Below are positions 7,659 through 15,982 of a DNA stretch of 37,759 bases, piece after piece. Position 1 is the stretch's first letter, and each line of letters begins with the position of its first letter. Position numbers and translations under genes: made by a program. Origin of the DNA: an uncultured Lautropia sp. Its GTDB lineage: Bacteria > Pseudomonadota > Gammaproteobacteria > Burkholderiales > Burkholderiaceae_E. The stretch is from positions 1 to 37,759 of the forward strand of contig CALIXC010000205.1 in assembly GCA_938046755.1 (NCBI GenBank), read 5' to 3'. Below the pieces are notes generated by a model. The model was not told where the DNA came from. It made no database searches and saw only the letters and a list, made by a program, of their open reading frames with translations.

Positions 7659-10158
7659 GCGAATACTCCTTGAGCATGGCGCTGACCATGGCGGGGGGAC
7701 TGTATTGTTCAAGAACCTTCTGCCGACCGGCCTGGCCAATGGCCTGACGCCGGACGGGATCATCGATCAGTTGCAGCATGGCATCGGCCAGGGCCTGGGT
7801 GTCGGTGGGGTCGACCAGCACGCCGTGCCGACCGTCCTCAATGACTTCCGGCGTGCCGCCCACCCGGGTGGCCAGGACCGACAGGCCCAGCGCCATCGCT
7901 TCCAGGATCACGTTGGACATGCCCTCGCGCAGCGACGGGGCGACCAGCAGGTCGGCGGCCTTCATCAGGGCAGCCACGTCCGAGCGTTCGCCCAGCAGCA
8001 GGGCGCGGCCGCCCAGCTTCAGCTCGCGAATGCGTGCCACCAGGGCGTCGTGCAGCGGACCGCCACCCACCAGCAGCAGCCGCACGTGTGGCCGCTCAGA
8101 GGCCACGCGGGCGAAGGCATCCAGCAGCCGCGGCAGGTTCTTGTGCTCCACTAGGCGGCCCACGAAGAGCAGCAGGGTCTCGAAGGGGATGTCTGCCTGC
8201 CCGTCCGGGGCAGTAGTGGCCGATGTGACGGCCGTGTATTCCTTCCGAAGGGCAGCCACGGCGTCAGCGGGGGGCTCAGGCACTTCCACGCCATTGTGGA
8301 CGATGGAAAAGCGCGACATCGGCAGCCCCATCTGGCGCGCTGCGTATTCGGCCCCTTCGCGGGAGTTGGAGATGATGCCCTGCGAGCGCTGGCTGGCCCA
8401 ATGCTTCATCCGCCATTGATGGGCGCTGTACCACTCGTAGGTGCCGCGCACCGAGGTGATGAGCGTGGGCCGCTCCGCAGCCGGAAGCAGTCGTGTGGCA
8501 ATGGCGCCCCACAGTTCGGCCGTGAACGAATAGCAATGCAGCACGTCCGGTGCCCACTGCCGGATGGCCTGCCGCAGCTTCCAGACGAACTCGGGGTCCA
8601 CGCGCCGACGCTTGTCCACGCGCAGGGTCTGGATGCCGGCCGCGTGCAGCCGGTCCACCAGGAACGAGGGCTTGATGAAATACAGCACCACGCATTCGAT
8701 GCCGCGTTCCTTCAGGCCCAGCGCCAGCTGCACGATCTGCCGCTGGCTGCCGCCAACTTCCATCTCGTCGGTCATTAGCATCACGCGCAGGGGCGGTGAT
8801 GCCGGGTTTCCGCCGTGCCAGCGGCCGGTGTCGGGCTGAACGGCCTGGATGCGGCCCAGCAGCTTAGCTGCTTCGATGTCGGCATCGAAGTCGTGAATGA
8901 TGGTGTTGCGGGCAGCGTGCGCCAGGCGGGTGCGCAGCGGCGCATCGGCCAGCAGTCTGGCCATGGCATCGGCCAGTTCCGTGGCCTGGCCAGGCGTCAC
9001 CAGCAGGCCGTTCTCTTCATGGTGGATCAGTTCGGGAATGCCCGAGACCCGTGTGGAGATGGCAGTCGCCCCGCAGGCCATGGCTTCCATCAGCGCCACC
9101 GGAATGCCATCGGCATTGCCGTCGGCCAGCAGCACCGAGGGCAGCACGAACATCGTGGCCTGGTTGATGCGCTGGCGAACATCCTGCTGGGGCAGGGCGC
9201 CGGTCAGTCGCACCCGCTCCGATAGCCCGGCCTGGTTGATGGCCTGCTGCAGTTCCTCGCGCAGGGGGCCGTCGCCGATGATGTCGCAGCGGAAATCGAT
9301 GCCACGTTCCTGGAGCAGTGCGCAGGCCTTCACCAGATGGATGAAGCCCTTGATCGGATCCAGTCGTCCCACGCCGACGATGTAGGCCGGCTCACGGCCT
9401 TCTGCCGTGAAAGGCAGGTCGGCCGGCAGCACACCGCAGTGGATGACGGCCAGCCGGTTGTGCAGTTCGCTCGGCAGACGGGCCGAGAGCTGGCGGCGGT
9501 TGTATTCGGAAATGGTGACGCTGAAGTCGGCCTGCGCCAGCTTGCCGGAAAGGTCCTGGTCGTGCACGAAGATGTCGTGCGCATGACCGGTGAAGCTCCA
9601 GGGGCGGCCGATGCGGCCAGCCAGGATGCGGGCGGCCGTGCTGGGGTAGGTGGCCCAGTGCGCGTGCAGGTGCTGCGGGGCAAAGCGCTGCACCTCGGTC
9701 ATGACGGCCAGCGTGCGCCACCAGCTGATGACCGATTTGGCCAGTTCGGCAGGTCGGCGCCAGAGACTACGCACGAGGGGCCACAGTTCGGCCGTGCTTT
9801 TCAGCGGATGCTTCAGCACCTGGGGCAGCGCAGCGCGCAGGCTGCCGGCCAGGCTGTCGGGCGGGTAGATCACCCGGTCCAGCAGCACCTGCGCATCGGG
9901 CTGCACCATCGGTTCGCTGTGCGGCTTGAGCGACACGATGCGGATATCCACGCCCTGACGTGCCAGGGCATGGATCTCGCGCACGATGAAGGTCTCGGAC
10001 CAGCAGGGGAACAGCGAGACCAGATACAGGACCCGCAGGGGGGCCTGCATGGACGTGTCCTTGCCGTGGGACGGTTGCCGTTCCGGGGTGTCGGACGGTT
10101 GCGGTGCCGCGCCGGATGCCGGATGGTTTTCCGTGGAGGGTGATGATTGCGGGCTCAT
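7642..10158 (-). CDS. Tandem GT4-GT4 glycosyltransferase fusion
   Basis: An 838-residue protein made of two complete GT-B glycosyltransferases in series. The first starts near residue 41 (LRVLYLVSLFPCWSETFI) and runs to about 415. The second starts near 445 (LRVMLMTDEMEVGGSQRQ) and runs to the end. Both carry the GRL-x2-x-K nucleotide-sugar region (VGVGRLDPIKGF and LFVGRLVEHKNL). The second has a standard EX7E (EGMSNVILE). In the first the leading Glu is Asp (DGIPVALME). The ATG at 10158 is chosen because GGGAGG lies 8 bp upstream; a start at 10206 would overlap the upstream gene by 44 bp. The N-terminal about 40 residues are a Ser/Pro-rich disordered tail. Two consecutive sugar additions by one polypeptide are likely. 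Confidence 0.88.
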   Translation of the reverse strand: MSPQSSPSTENHPASGAAPQPSDTPERQPSHGKDTSMQAPLRVLYLVSLFPCWSETFIVREIHALARQGVDIRIVSLKPHSEPMVQPDAQVLLDRVIYPPDSLAGSLRAALPQVLKHPLKSTAELWPLVRSLWRRPAELAKSVISWWRTLAVMTEVQRFAPQHLHAHWATYPSTAARILAGRIGRPWSFTGHAHDIFVHDQDLSGKLAQADFSVTISEYNRRQLSARLPSELHNRLAVIHCGVLPADLPFTAEGREPAYIVGVGRLDPIKGFIHLVKACALLQERGIDFRCDIIGDGPLREELQQAINQAGLSERVRLTGALPQQDVRQRINQATMFVLPSVLLADGNADGIPVALMEAMACGATAISTRVSGIPELIHHEENGLLVTPGQATELADAMARLLADAPLRTRLAHAARNTIIHDFDADIEAAKLLGRIQAVQPDTGRWHGGNPASPPLRVMLMTDEMEVGGSQRQIVQLALGLKERGIECVVLYFIKPSFLVDRLHAAGIQTLRVDKRRRVDPEFVWKLRQAIRQWAPDVLHCYSFTAELWGAIATRLLPAAERPTLITSVRGTYEWYSAHQWRMKHWASQRSQGIISNSREGAEYAARQMGLPMSRFSIVHNGVEVPEPPADAVAALRKEYTAVTSATTAPDGQADIPFETLLLFVGRLVEHKNLPRLLDAFARVASERPHVRLLLVGGGPLHDALVARIRELKLGGRALLLGERSDVAALMKAADLLVAPSLREGMSNVILEAMALGLSVLATRVGGTPEVIEDGRHGVLVDPTDTQALADAMLQLIDDPVRRQAIGQAGRQKVLEQYSPPAMVSAMLKEYSRVSQR

Positions 10159-10162
10159 CGGA

Positions 10163-11317
10163 TCAGCCTCCCCAGCGATGTAGGTTGCGGTTTCGCAGGA
10201 ACTCAAGAAAGCCGTACACGATGAACAGGTGCATCTCGATGAAGGTATTGGACAGCCGCACCGGTAGCCAGCGGCGGGTGCTCGGCACCCAGCGGGCCAG
10301 CAGCGACAGACCGATGATCAGCAAGGCACCCACCAGGCTGGCGCAGAAAAAGAGCGAAACCGGTGCCAGCACCGCACTGGCCAGCAGCATCACCAGCAGC
10401 GCTACCGGCGTGAGCAGCCGGCAGACCTTGTGCGAGAAGAACCCCAGGAAGGCCGGATTGCGACATGGATCGATGAGTGCCGGGCACAGCTGGATGAGCT
10501 GGAAGTTGCCAGCCAGCGTGCGGATCTTGCGGCGCTTTTCCTGCTGCATCGAGGTCGACGGCAGGTCGTAGGCGATGGCGCGGGTATCGAAACTGGCGCG
10601 GTAGCCATCGAGCACCGCCTGCATCGGAATCAGCACATCGTCCAGGATGGTTTCGGGCGGAATCGGATGGAAGGCCGCACGGCGCAGTGCGTAGAGCGCC
10701 CCCGTCATGCCGATGGTGGAGGCCACCTGCCCTTCGGTGTGGCGCAGCCATTTCTCGTAGCGCCAGTAGGCGTCCAGCCCCTGACCGACGAAATCCCCTT
10801 CGGGCACCTCGAAACGCAGCTCGCCGCTGACGGCGGCCAAGGCAGGATCCTGCTGCAGCGATTGCACGAGATACGCAATGGCCTCCGGATCCAGCCGCTG
10901 GCGGGCGTCGGTCAGGATCAGGATCTCCTGCGTGCACTGCGCGATGGCGTCGTTAAGGCAGGCGGCCTTGCCGCGATGCTGGGCATGGCGCAGCACCGTC
11001 ACGCGCGGATCCCGCAGGGCCTCGGCAGCGCGTGCCGTGTCCTCGTCGTCGCCGTCGATGGCCAGCAGCACGCGGATCCGGTCGGCGGGATAGTGGCTCT
11101 GCAGGCAGCTCTGGATCTTCGGCCCGATCTGGTGAGCGGCATTGCGGGCCACGATGACCACGGCGATGTCGGGTTGTCCCGTGTCGTTCGTGCCTGTATC
11201 GGTGTGACCGGGCCGCAGCTTCTTCAGTTGCCGGCGCAGCAGCCACGGATAGCCTGCATACGTGTACACCATCCACCCTGCAGCGATGATGTAGGCCAGC
11301 AACCAGAAGGTGTTCAT
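10163..11317 (-). CDS. Membrane glycosyltransferase family 2
   Basis: A 384-residue GT2 (GT-A fold) protein with one N-terminal membrane segment (residues about 3-22, MNTFWLLAYIIAAGWMVY) and two or three C-terminal ones. This architecture is typical of processive or lipid-linked EPS glycosyltransferases. Motifs are VVIVARNAAHQIGPKI at the start of the catalytic domain, the acidic ILTDARQRLD (DxD-type region), ILDDVLIPM (ED-type acceptor site) and QEKRRKIRTLAGN near the C-terminal membrane region. The ATG at 11317 follows the previous stop by 10 bp and has GGAG upstream. An upstream in-frame ATG at 11398 lies inside the neighbouring gene and is unlikely to be used. Confidence 0.88.
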   Translation of the reverse strand: MNTFWLLAYIIAAGWMVYTYAGYPWLLRRQLKKLRPGHTDTGTNDTGQPDIAVVIVARNAAHQIGPKIQSCLQSHYPADRIRVLLAIDGDDEDTARAAEALRDPRVTVLRHAQHRGKAACLNDAIAQCTQEILILTDARQRLDPEAIAYLVQSLQQDPALAAVSGELRFEVPEGDFVGQGLDAYWRYEKWLRHTEGQVASTIGMTGALYALRRAAFHPIPPETILDDVLIPMQAVLDGYRASFDTRAIAYDLPSTSMQQEKRRKIRTLAGNFQLIQLCPALIDPCRNPAFLGFFSHKVCRLLTPVALLVMLLASAVLAPVSLFFCASLVGALLIIGLSLLARWVPSTRRWLPVRLSNTFIEMHLFIVYGFLEFLRNRNLHRWGG

Positions 11318-11327
11318 CGGGACTCCG

Positions 11328-12335
11328 TCAGTCGGTTTTGCCGGGTTCCGTCCTGGGGCTGCGCAGCAGCAGAGCACGAAGCTTTTCGTGTCCGCCATTG
11401 CCCAGCAGTTGCTTGGAGAGCCGCAGTACGCGATAGCGTGTCTGCTGCTTCAGCATTTCCAGCGGTTGCTGCGTGATCCAGGCCAGAAAACGAGCCTCGC
11501 TGGTACCGCGCAGCATGGCCAGCCGCGGCAGCTCCAGCGCAGGCCTATTCGTCATTGCAGCAGAATTCGACACACTGTTGTGATTTCCCCCGATTTCGTT
11601 CGGCGAATCCGCAACATTTCCGTGACGTGATGCGCCGGAGAGGGGGGCGGCGGCATCGATGCCGGCCGGACTGGCTGATTCAGATGCACTGGATACAGCA
11701 CGCATGGCCTGAGCCGAAGCCACGGGTGCCAGTGGCGACAGCGGCAAGCCGTCGAGCGCACGCCATATGCCCACCCGTGACGAGCAGACGGCGTGGTAGC
11801 CCAGGCTGCCGGCCAGCGACAGGAAGTTCTCGGGCATGCGGCCGCCGGCGGGGGCATAGACCGTGACGGGGCTTCCGATGGCATCCTCGATGGCTGCTTT
11901 GGAGTCGGCCAGTTCGGCGCGCACTTCGGCAGGGGAGAGCTGGTCCAGATAGCGATGGTTCATGCCGTGCGACTGGATCGCCATGCCCATGGCCGCCATT
12001 TCGCGCAGTGCCGGCCAGTCCAGAAAGCCCGGCTTGCCCACCATGGACGGATTCACGAAGAATTCTGCCCGGCCCTCTTCGCGGGCGATGGCCTCGGCCG
12101 CCGGTGCGTTGGTCAGGTGTCCGTCATCGAAGGTCAGGCACACGGGCCAGGGCTCGCCGCTGGCCGGCAGTCCTTCGTACAGCAGCTGGTGCACGTTGCA
12201 GATGCGCCGGCCATGCGAGCGGATTAGATGCAGCTGCCGAGCAAAGGTGGCGGGCGGCACGCTGTAGTGGGAATCGGCCCCTTCCATCTCGCCATCGACG
12301 ATGGCGTGGTACATCAATACGGTGACGGCTTTCAT
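11328..12335 (-). CDS. Polysaccharide deacetylase (NodB/CE4 family) with low-complexity insert
   Basis: A 335-residue CE4-family deacetylase, the second in this operon. It shows VLMYHAIVD (6-14), TFDDG (68-72), SHGMNH with His123 and His127, and YAPAGG near residue 165. Between about 210 and 265 there is a Ser/Ala/Asn-rich stretch. Its DNA (about 11555-11640) is clearly AT-richer than the surroundings and uses many Asn codons, so it looks like a disordered insertion. The start overlaps the flippase stop in an ATGA junction. It probably trims acetyl groups from the nascent polymer. The division of labour with the other deacetylase cannot be told from sequence. Confidence 0.88.
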   Translation of the reverse strand: MKAVTVLMYHAIVDGEMEGADSHYSVPPATFARQLHLIRSHGRRICNVHQLLYEGLPASGEPWPVCLTFDDGHLTNAPAAEAIAREEGRAEFFVNPSMVGKPGFLDWPALREMAAMGMAIQSHGMNHRYLDQLSPAEVRAELADSKAAIEDAIGSPVTVYAPAGGRMPENFLSLAGSLGYHAVCSSRVGIWRALDGLPLSPLAPVASAQAMRAVSSASESASPAGIDAAAPLSGASRHGNVADSPNEIGGNHNSVSNSAAMTNRPALELPRLAMLRGTSEARFLAWITQQPLEMLKQQTRYRVLRLSKQLLGNGGHEKLRALLLRSPRTEPGKTD

Positions 12336-13825
12336 GCCTTGCCCCTGAACAGACCGAAACGGACCAGCGCCTGTTGGGCCAGCGCGCGGGTCTCGCCATC
12401 GAGCAGCATGGTGCCCACGGCGTAGATGCCCGCGCCAGCCACCATGCGCACCAGCAGCGTGGTGAGCTGCTGCGGGAACTGGATCTGCATCAGCACCTCG
12501 TACATCAGCGCTGCCATGGTCACGAACACGGCGATGCGCCGGTATTCCGGTCGTACCGGCACGGTGCCACGCCCCATCCAGGCGGCCAGGGCCGTCATCA
12601 GCCCGTAGGCCAGCAGGGTAGCGATGGCGGCGCCTTCGATGCCCAGTGGCGGGATCAGCAGCAGGTTCAGCAGCACGTTCAGGCCAGCAGCCGACAGGAT
12701 GGCCAGCAGGATGCGGCCCGAGCGTTTCTGGATCTGCAGCCCGGCCGATGCCACCGGGAACAGCCCCTGCAGGGCCACGCCGCCGATCACCCAGGGGATG
12801 ATGGCCGCGCCGGCGCGGTATTTCTCGGAGGCCACCAGCAGCAGCAGGGGTTCGGCCACGGCCGAGACGCCCGCCACCATCGGGATGGCGAACAGCAGGT
12901 ACAGGTGAAAGACCCGCTGCAGGAAGTGCTGCGTGACGGCCTCACCCTCGTCGGCCCACAGCCGCAGCACCATTGGTGTCACGGCGCCGGTGAATGCCGT
13001 CACCAGCACGGCGCCGATGTAGTCGCATAGGTTGTAAGGTGCCGAATAGACGCCCAGCCAGGCCGAGCCTAGCATGCGCTGAATCAGCACTCGGTCGCCC
13101 AGGCTCAGCATCACCGACGACAGCTCCATGGCCACCAGCGGCAGGCTGAAGCGGAGCAGCGTCTTCAGGAAGGGGGCGGAGAAATCGCGTACCGACCAGG
13201 GCTCGCGCTGGAAGAACCAGCGTGCCAGTACCACCAGGCACAGTGTCTCGGCCACGATCTGCGCGCCGTAGAAGCCCCACAGTGTGGTGGAGATGTAGAG
13301 CAGCGTCACCAGCATCAGCGCCAGGCCCAGGTAGCGCTGGATGACCGAATACAGCGACAGCACGCCGCTCAGCTCGCGGGCGCGCAGCTGGTTGACCACG
13401 GCGCTGGACAGGCACTGCAGCAGCGCCAGCGGTGCCACCAGGTACAGCAGGTTGCGCCCCTGCGGGCCGGAGGTGAAGAGGGAATCGGGCAGCAGGGTGA
13501 TGCCCAGAACCCAGACGAGGGCGGCCAGCGTGCCGAAGCCGGCCAGCCCTACGTAGACGGTGGCTTCGTATTGCGGCAGCGTCCAGGCGGACTGGCCGGC
13601 GCGCACTTCACTGTAGAAGCGCAGCGCCGCTTGCTGCAGACCCAGTTTGCCCACGGCGGCGGTGGCTGTCACCAGTACGCCGATCAGGCTCATCATTCCG
13701 TAGTCGGCAACCGGGAAGATGCGGGTGAGAAACGGAAATGAGACGATGCTTGCCAGCGTGACGAGCAGGCTGGCAAGCGAGTAGCGCGAGAAGTGGGCAG
13801 CCAGCCGGCTCAGCATGGCCGGCAC
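12332..13825 (-). CDS. Wzx-type polysaccharide flippase (MOP superfamily)
   Basis: About 497 residues and almost entirely hydrophobic, with roughly 12-14 predicted membrane segments. It is a MOP/PST-family lipopolysaccharide biosynthesis protein that would flip undecaprenyl-linked repeat units to the periplasm. The N-terminal region SLASLLVTLASIVSFPFLTR followed by an acidic/glycine turn is typical of Wzx/RfbX proteins. The start is the GTG at 13825 or the ATG at 13816; neither has a strong Shine-Dalgarno sequence. The gene follows the ATPase gene by 13 bp and overlaps the deacetylase start by 4 bp. It supports a Wzx/Wzy-dependent assembly route together with the ligase/Wzy-like protein. Confidence 0.88.
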   Translation of the reverse strand: MPAMLSRLAAHFSRYSLASLLVTLASIVSFPFLTRIFPVADYGMMSLIGVLVTATAAVGKLGLQQAALRFYSEVRAGQSAWTLPQYEATVYVGLAGFGTLAALVWVLGITLLPDSLFTSGPQGRNLLYLVAPLALLQCLSSAVVNQLRARELSGVLSLYSVIQRYLGLALMLVTLLYISTTLWGFYGAQIVAETLCLVVLARWFFQREPWSVRDFSAPFLKTLLRFSLPLVAMELSSVMLSLGDRVLIQRMLGSAWLGVYSAPYNLCDYIGAVLVTAFTGAVTPMVLRLWADEGEAVTQHFLQRVFHLYLLFAIPMVAGVSAVAEPLLLLVASEKYRAGAAIIPWVIGGVALQGLFPVASAGLQIQKRSGRILLAILSAAGLNVLLNLLLIPPLGIEGAAIATLLAYGLMTALAAWMGRGTVPVRPEYRRIAVFVTMAALMYEVLMQIQFPQQLTTLLVRMVAGAGIYAVGTMLLDGETRALAQQALVRFGLFRGKA

Positions 13826-13838
13826 CCCGTGTCCATTG

Positions 13839-14810
13839 TCATCCCTGCCGCAGTCCGTCCAGCCGTACCAGAATGGTGTTGGTCACTTGCGAGATCTGAT
13901 CCAGCGAGGCGTCCAGCGAGGCCATCCGGCGCTCCATGTCCTGCAGCCGGGCGGATTTCGAGGCGGCCGGATCGTCGGCCACTGTGGCCGAGGTGCGCCA
14001 TTCGTCTTCCATGTCCTGCAGCGTGTTGTCCACGTCGGTCAGCGTCACGCGCGTCTTCTCTTCCACGTAGGCCTGCGTCAGCAGCCGCTCGCACAGGATG
14101 TTCACCTGGCGGGGGTTGCCGTCGGTGGCCTGCTGGATGCGCTCGATCGCTTCGGCGTCGAACGGGGTGTCGCCCTCCCAGCCCGCTTGCTGCATCCGTT
14201 TCTGGATGTACTGGGGCACCTCTTCGGGCGTCAGCCCGTCGATGTGGTCGGTGACGAGGAAGCGCTGGCGCAGGGCGTCCAGGCGGGGCGTGGCCAGGCG
14301 TGCGCGCAGCACCGGCTGCGCCACCAGGAAGATCTGCAGCAGCAGGTTGCCGTTGAGCTGCATGTCCGACAGCAGCCGCACCACTTCGAGCGCGTCGTCT
14401 TCCAGGTTGTGGGCCTCGTCGATGACCAGCAGCAGCCGGCGGTTGGCCTGCACCTCGCCCAGCAGGTACTTCTGCAGTGTGCGCAGCAGCTGCGCTGTGT
14501 CGGTGTCGGCCGGCAGCTCCAGCCCCAGGGCGGCAAAGATCTGCAGCAGCAGCGAATGGCCGCCGGCTCGGGGTGTGGCGAGGGTGTAGACCTGGATGCC
14601 GGCATCGGGCAGCCGGCGGCTGACGTTCTGCACCAGCATGGTTTTGCCGCAGCCCGGTGCGCCGGTCAGTAACACCAGCCCCTCGCGTTGATACAGCCCG
14701 TACTTCAGCGTGTTGACCGCGCGCTGGATGGCCTCGCTGTTGAAGAGGAAACGCAGGTGCGGATTCAGTCGGAACGGCTTGGACTTCAATCCGAAAAATG
14801 ACTTGTACAT
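13839..14810 (-). CDS. XrtA-associated secretion ATPase (ExeA-like)
   Basis: A 323-residue AAA-type ATPase of the PEP-CTERM-locus secretion ATPase subfamily (TIGR03015), related to ExeA/GspA. It starts MYKSFFGLKSKPF, a hallmark N-terminus of the family. Walker A is GAPGCGKT (residues 50-57) and Walker B is LLLVIDEAHN with Asp131 and Glu132. The C-terminal about 60 residues form a charged, probably coiled region without the peptidoglycan-binding domain found in ExeA. The ATG at 14810 lies 2 bp after the kinase stop. Presence in XrtA EPS operons is well established; its exact task in polysaccharide export is not. Confidence 0.9.
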   Translation of the reverse strand: MYKSFFGLKSKPFRLNPHLRFLFNSEAIQRAVNTLKYGLYQREGLVLLTGAPGCGKTMLVQNVSRRLPDAGIQVYTLATPRAGGHSLLLQIFAALGLELPADTDTAQLLRTLQKYLLGEVQANRRLLLVIDEAHNLEDDALEVVRLLSDMQLNGNLLLQIFLVAQPVLRARLATPRLDALRQRFLVTDHIDGLTPEEVPQYIQKRMQQAGWEGDTPFDAEAIERIQQATDGNPRQVNILCERLLTQAYVEEKTRVTLTDVDNTLQDMEDEWRTSATVADDPAASKSARLQDMERRMASLDASLDQISQVTNTILVRLDGLRQG

Positions 14811-14812
14811 GC

Positions 14813-15982
14813 TCAGTATCCGTAGTAGGCGGGTGCTTTGGGCTGTACGGGCGCCTTGTTGAACAGCAGGCCGACAGCCTCGCAATTCTCAAGCTGAAGC
14901 AGCGACTCGTTGACAGCGCTGCGCGGTGTCTCGCCGGCAGCCACTACCAGCATCACCTGCCCCACCAGAGCCGATAGCGAGCGGGTCTCGGTGACGGGCA
15001 GCAGCGGGGGCGTATCGAAGATGATCACATGGTGTGGCAGCATGGTCTTGAGCCGTTCGACCAGTTGCGCCATGTTGTTCGAGGCCAGCAGGTCCACCGG
15101 GCGATGATTCAGGTGGCCGGCCGTCATCAGCGACAGCCCGGGCACGGAGGTCTCGTGCAGCAGCTCGCCGATGGGGATCGTGGGGTCTTCCAGGTAATCG
15201 GTCAGGCCGACCTCGTCGGGGATGTCCAGCTGTAGCGTGTTGGAGACGCTGGGACGTGCGATGTCGGCATCGATCAGCAGCACTGGGTGTTCGCCCCCGA
15301 TGGCGATGCTGATGGCCAGGTTGATAGCCGAGAAGGTCTTGCCTTCGCTGGGCAGCGAGCTGGTGACCATGATCAGCCGGCCGTTGCCCACCACGGGGCG
15401 CAGGCGGCCAAAGGCGTTGTCCAGCAGGCGCCGCTTCACCAGGCGGAATTCCTGGTGAATCTTGGAGGTCTTGTCGTCCGGCACCAGGAAGCCGTGTTCC
15501 TTCAGGTACTCGAAATCCAGCTGGATGATGGGCCGGCTGGAAGGATCGCTGCGCCCGCCACTGGAGTGGTCATTGCCGGAACCATTGCCGCCATGCGTAC
15601 TGTCCATGGAGGAGGCGCCGTCGGGTGCGTCGTTGTCTTCCCTGTCTGCCGGATCCTGTTCCGGCGCGTCCGGGAAGGTGTGGCTGGCCGAGGCCTGGGT
15701 ATCGATAATGGCGCCGCCAGCCGCTGAGTCCAACTGGCCGTTGGCCTGGTGGCCGCGTTCGCGGGCTTGCCGCAGTGCCTCGGCGCGTGCGATGTCGGCA
15801 CGGATGTCTGCCGCCATCGCTTCCTCGGCTTCGGCCGAGGAAGCCATCAGCGTGGCACTGCCCTGGCTCAGTGTCTGCGGCGTGGTCGTGCTGGAGATGA
15901 TGGTGGTGTGTTGGTGCAGCGGCCGGGACGGATTCTGGTCCACCAGCTTCTGCATGGCCCGCTGAACGAGTCTCTTGTTCAT
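14813..15982 (-). CDS. XrtA-associated bacterial tyrosine autokinase
   Basis: A 389-residue cytoplasmic BY-kinase of the PEP-CTERM locus type (TIGR03018), the partner of the Wzz-like protein for control of chain length. The kinase domain begins near residue 150. It has Walker A TSSLPSEGKT (207-216), Walker A' VLLIDAD (234-240) and a Walker B-like VIIFDTPPLLP. It ends with the short tyrosine cluster YYGY (386-389), the probable autophosphorylation sites. The first about 150 residues are disordered and rich in Ser, Thr, Asp and Gly, which is longer than usual. The ATG start overlaps the chain-length gene stop by 4 bp. Confidence 0.9.
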   Translation of the reverse strand: MNKRLVQRAMQKLVDQNPSRPLHQHTTIISSTTTPQTLSQGSATLMASSAEAEEAMAADIRADIARAEALRQARERGHQANGQLDSAAGGAIIDTQASASHTFPDAPEQDPADREDNDAPDGASSMDSTHGGNGSGNDHSSGGRSDPSSRPIIQLDFEYLKEHGFLVPDDKTSKIHQEFRLVKRRLLDNAFGRLRPVVGNGRLIMVTSSLPSEGKTFSAINLAISIAIGGEHPVLLIDADIARPSVSNTLQLDIPDEVGLTDYLEDPTIPIGELLHETSVPGLSLMTAGHLNHRPVDLLASNNMAQLVERLKTMLPHHVIIFDTPPLLPVTETRSLSALVGQVMLVVAAGETPRSAVNESLLQLENCEAVGLLFNKAPVQPKAPAYYGY

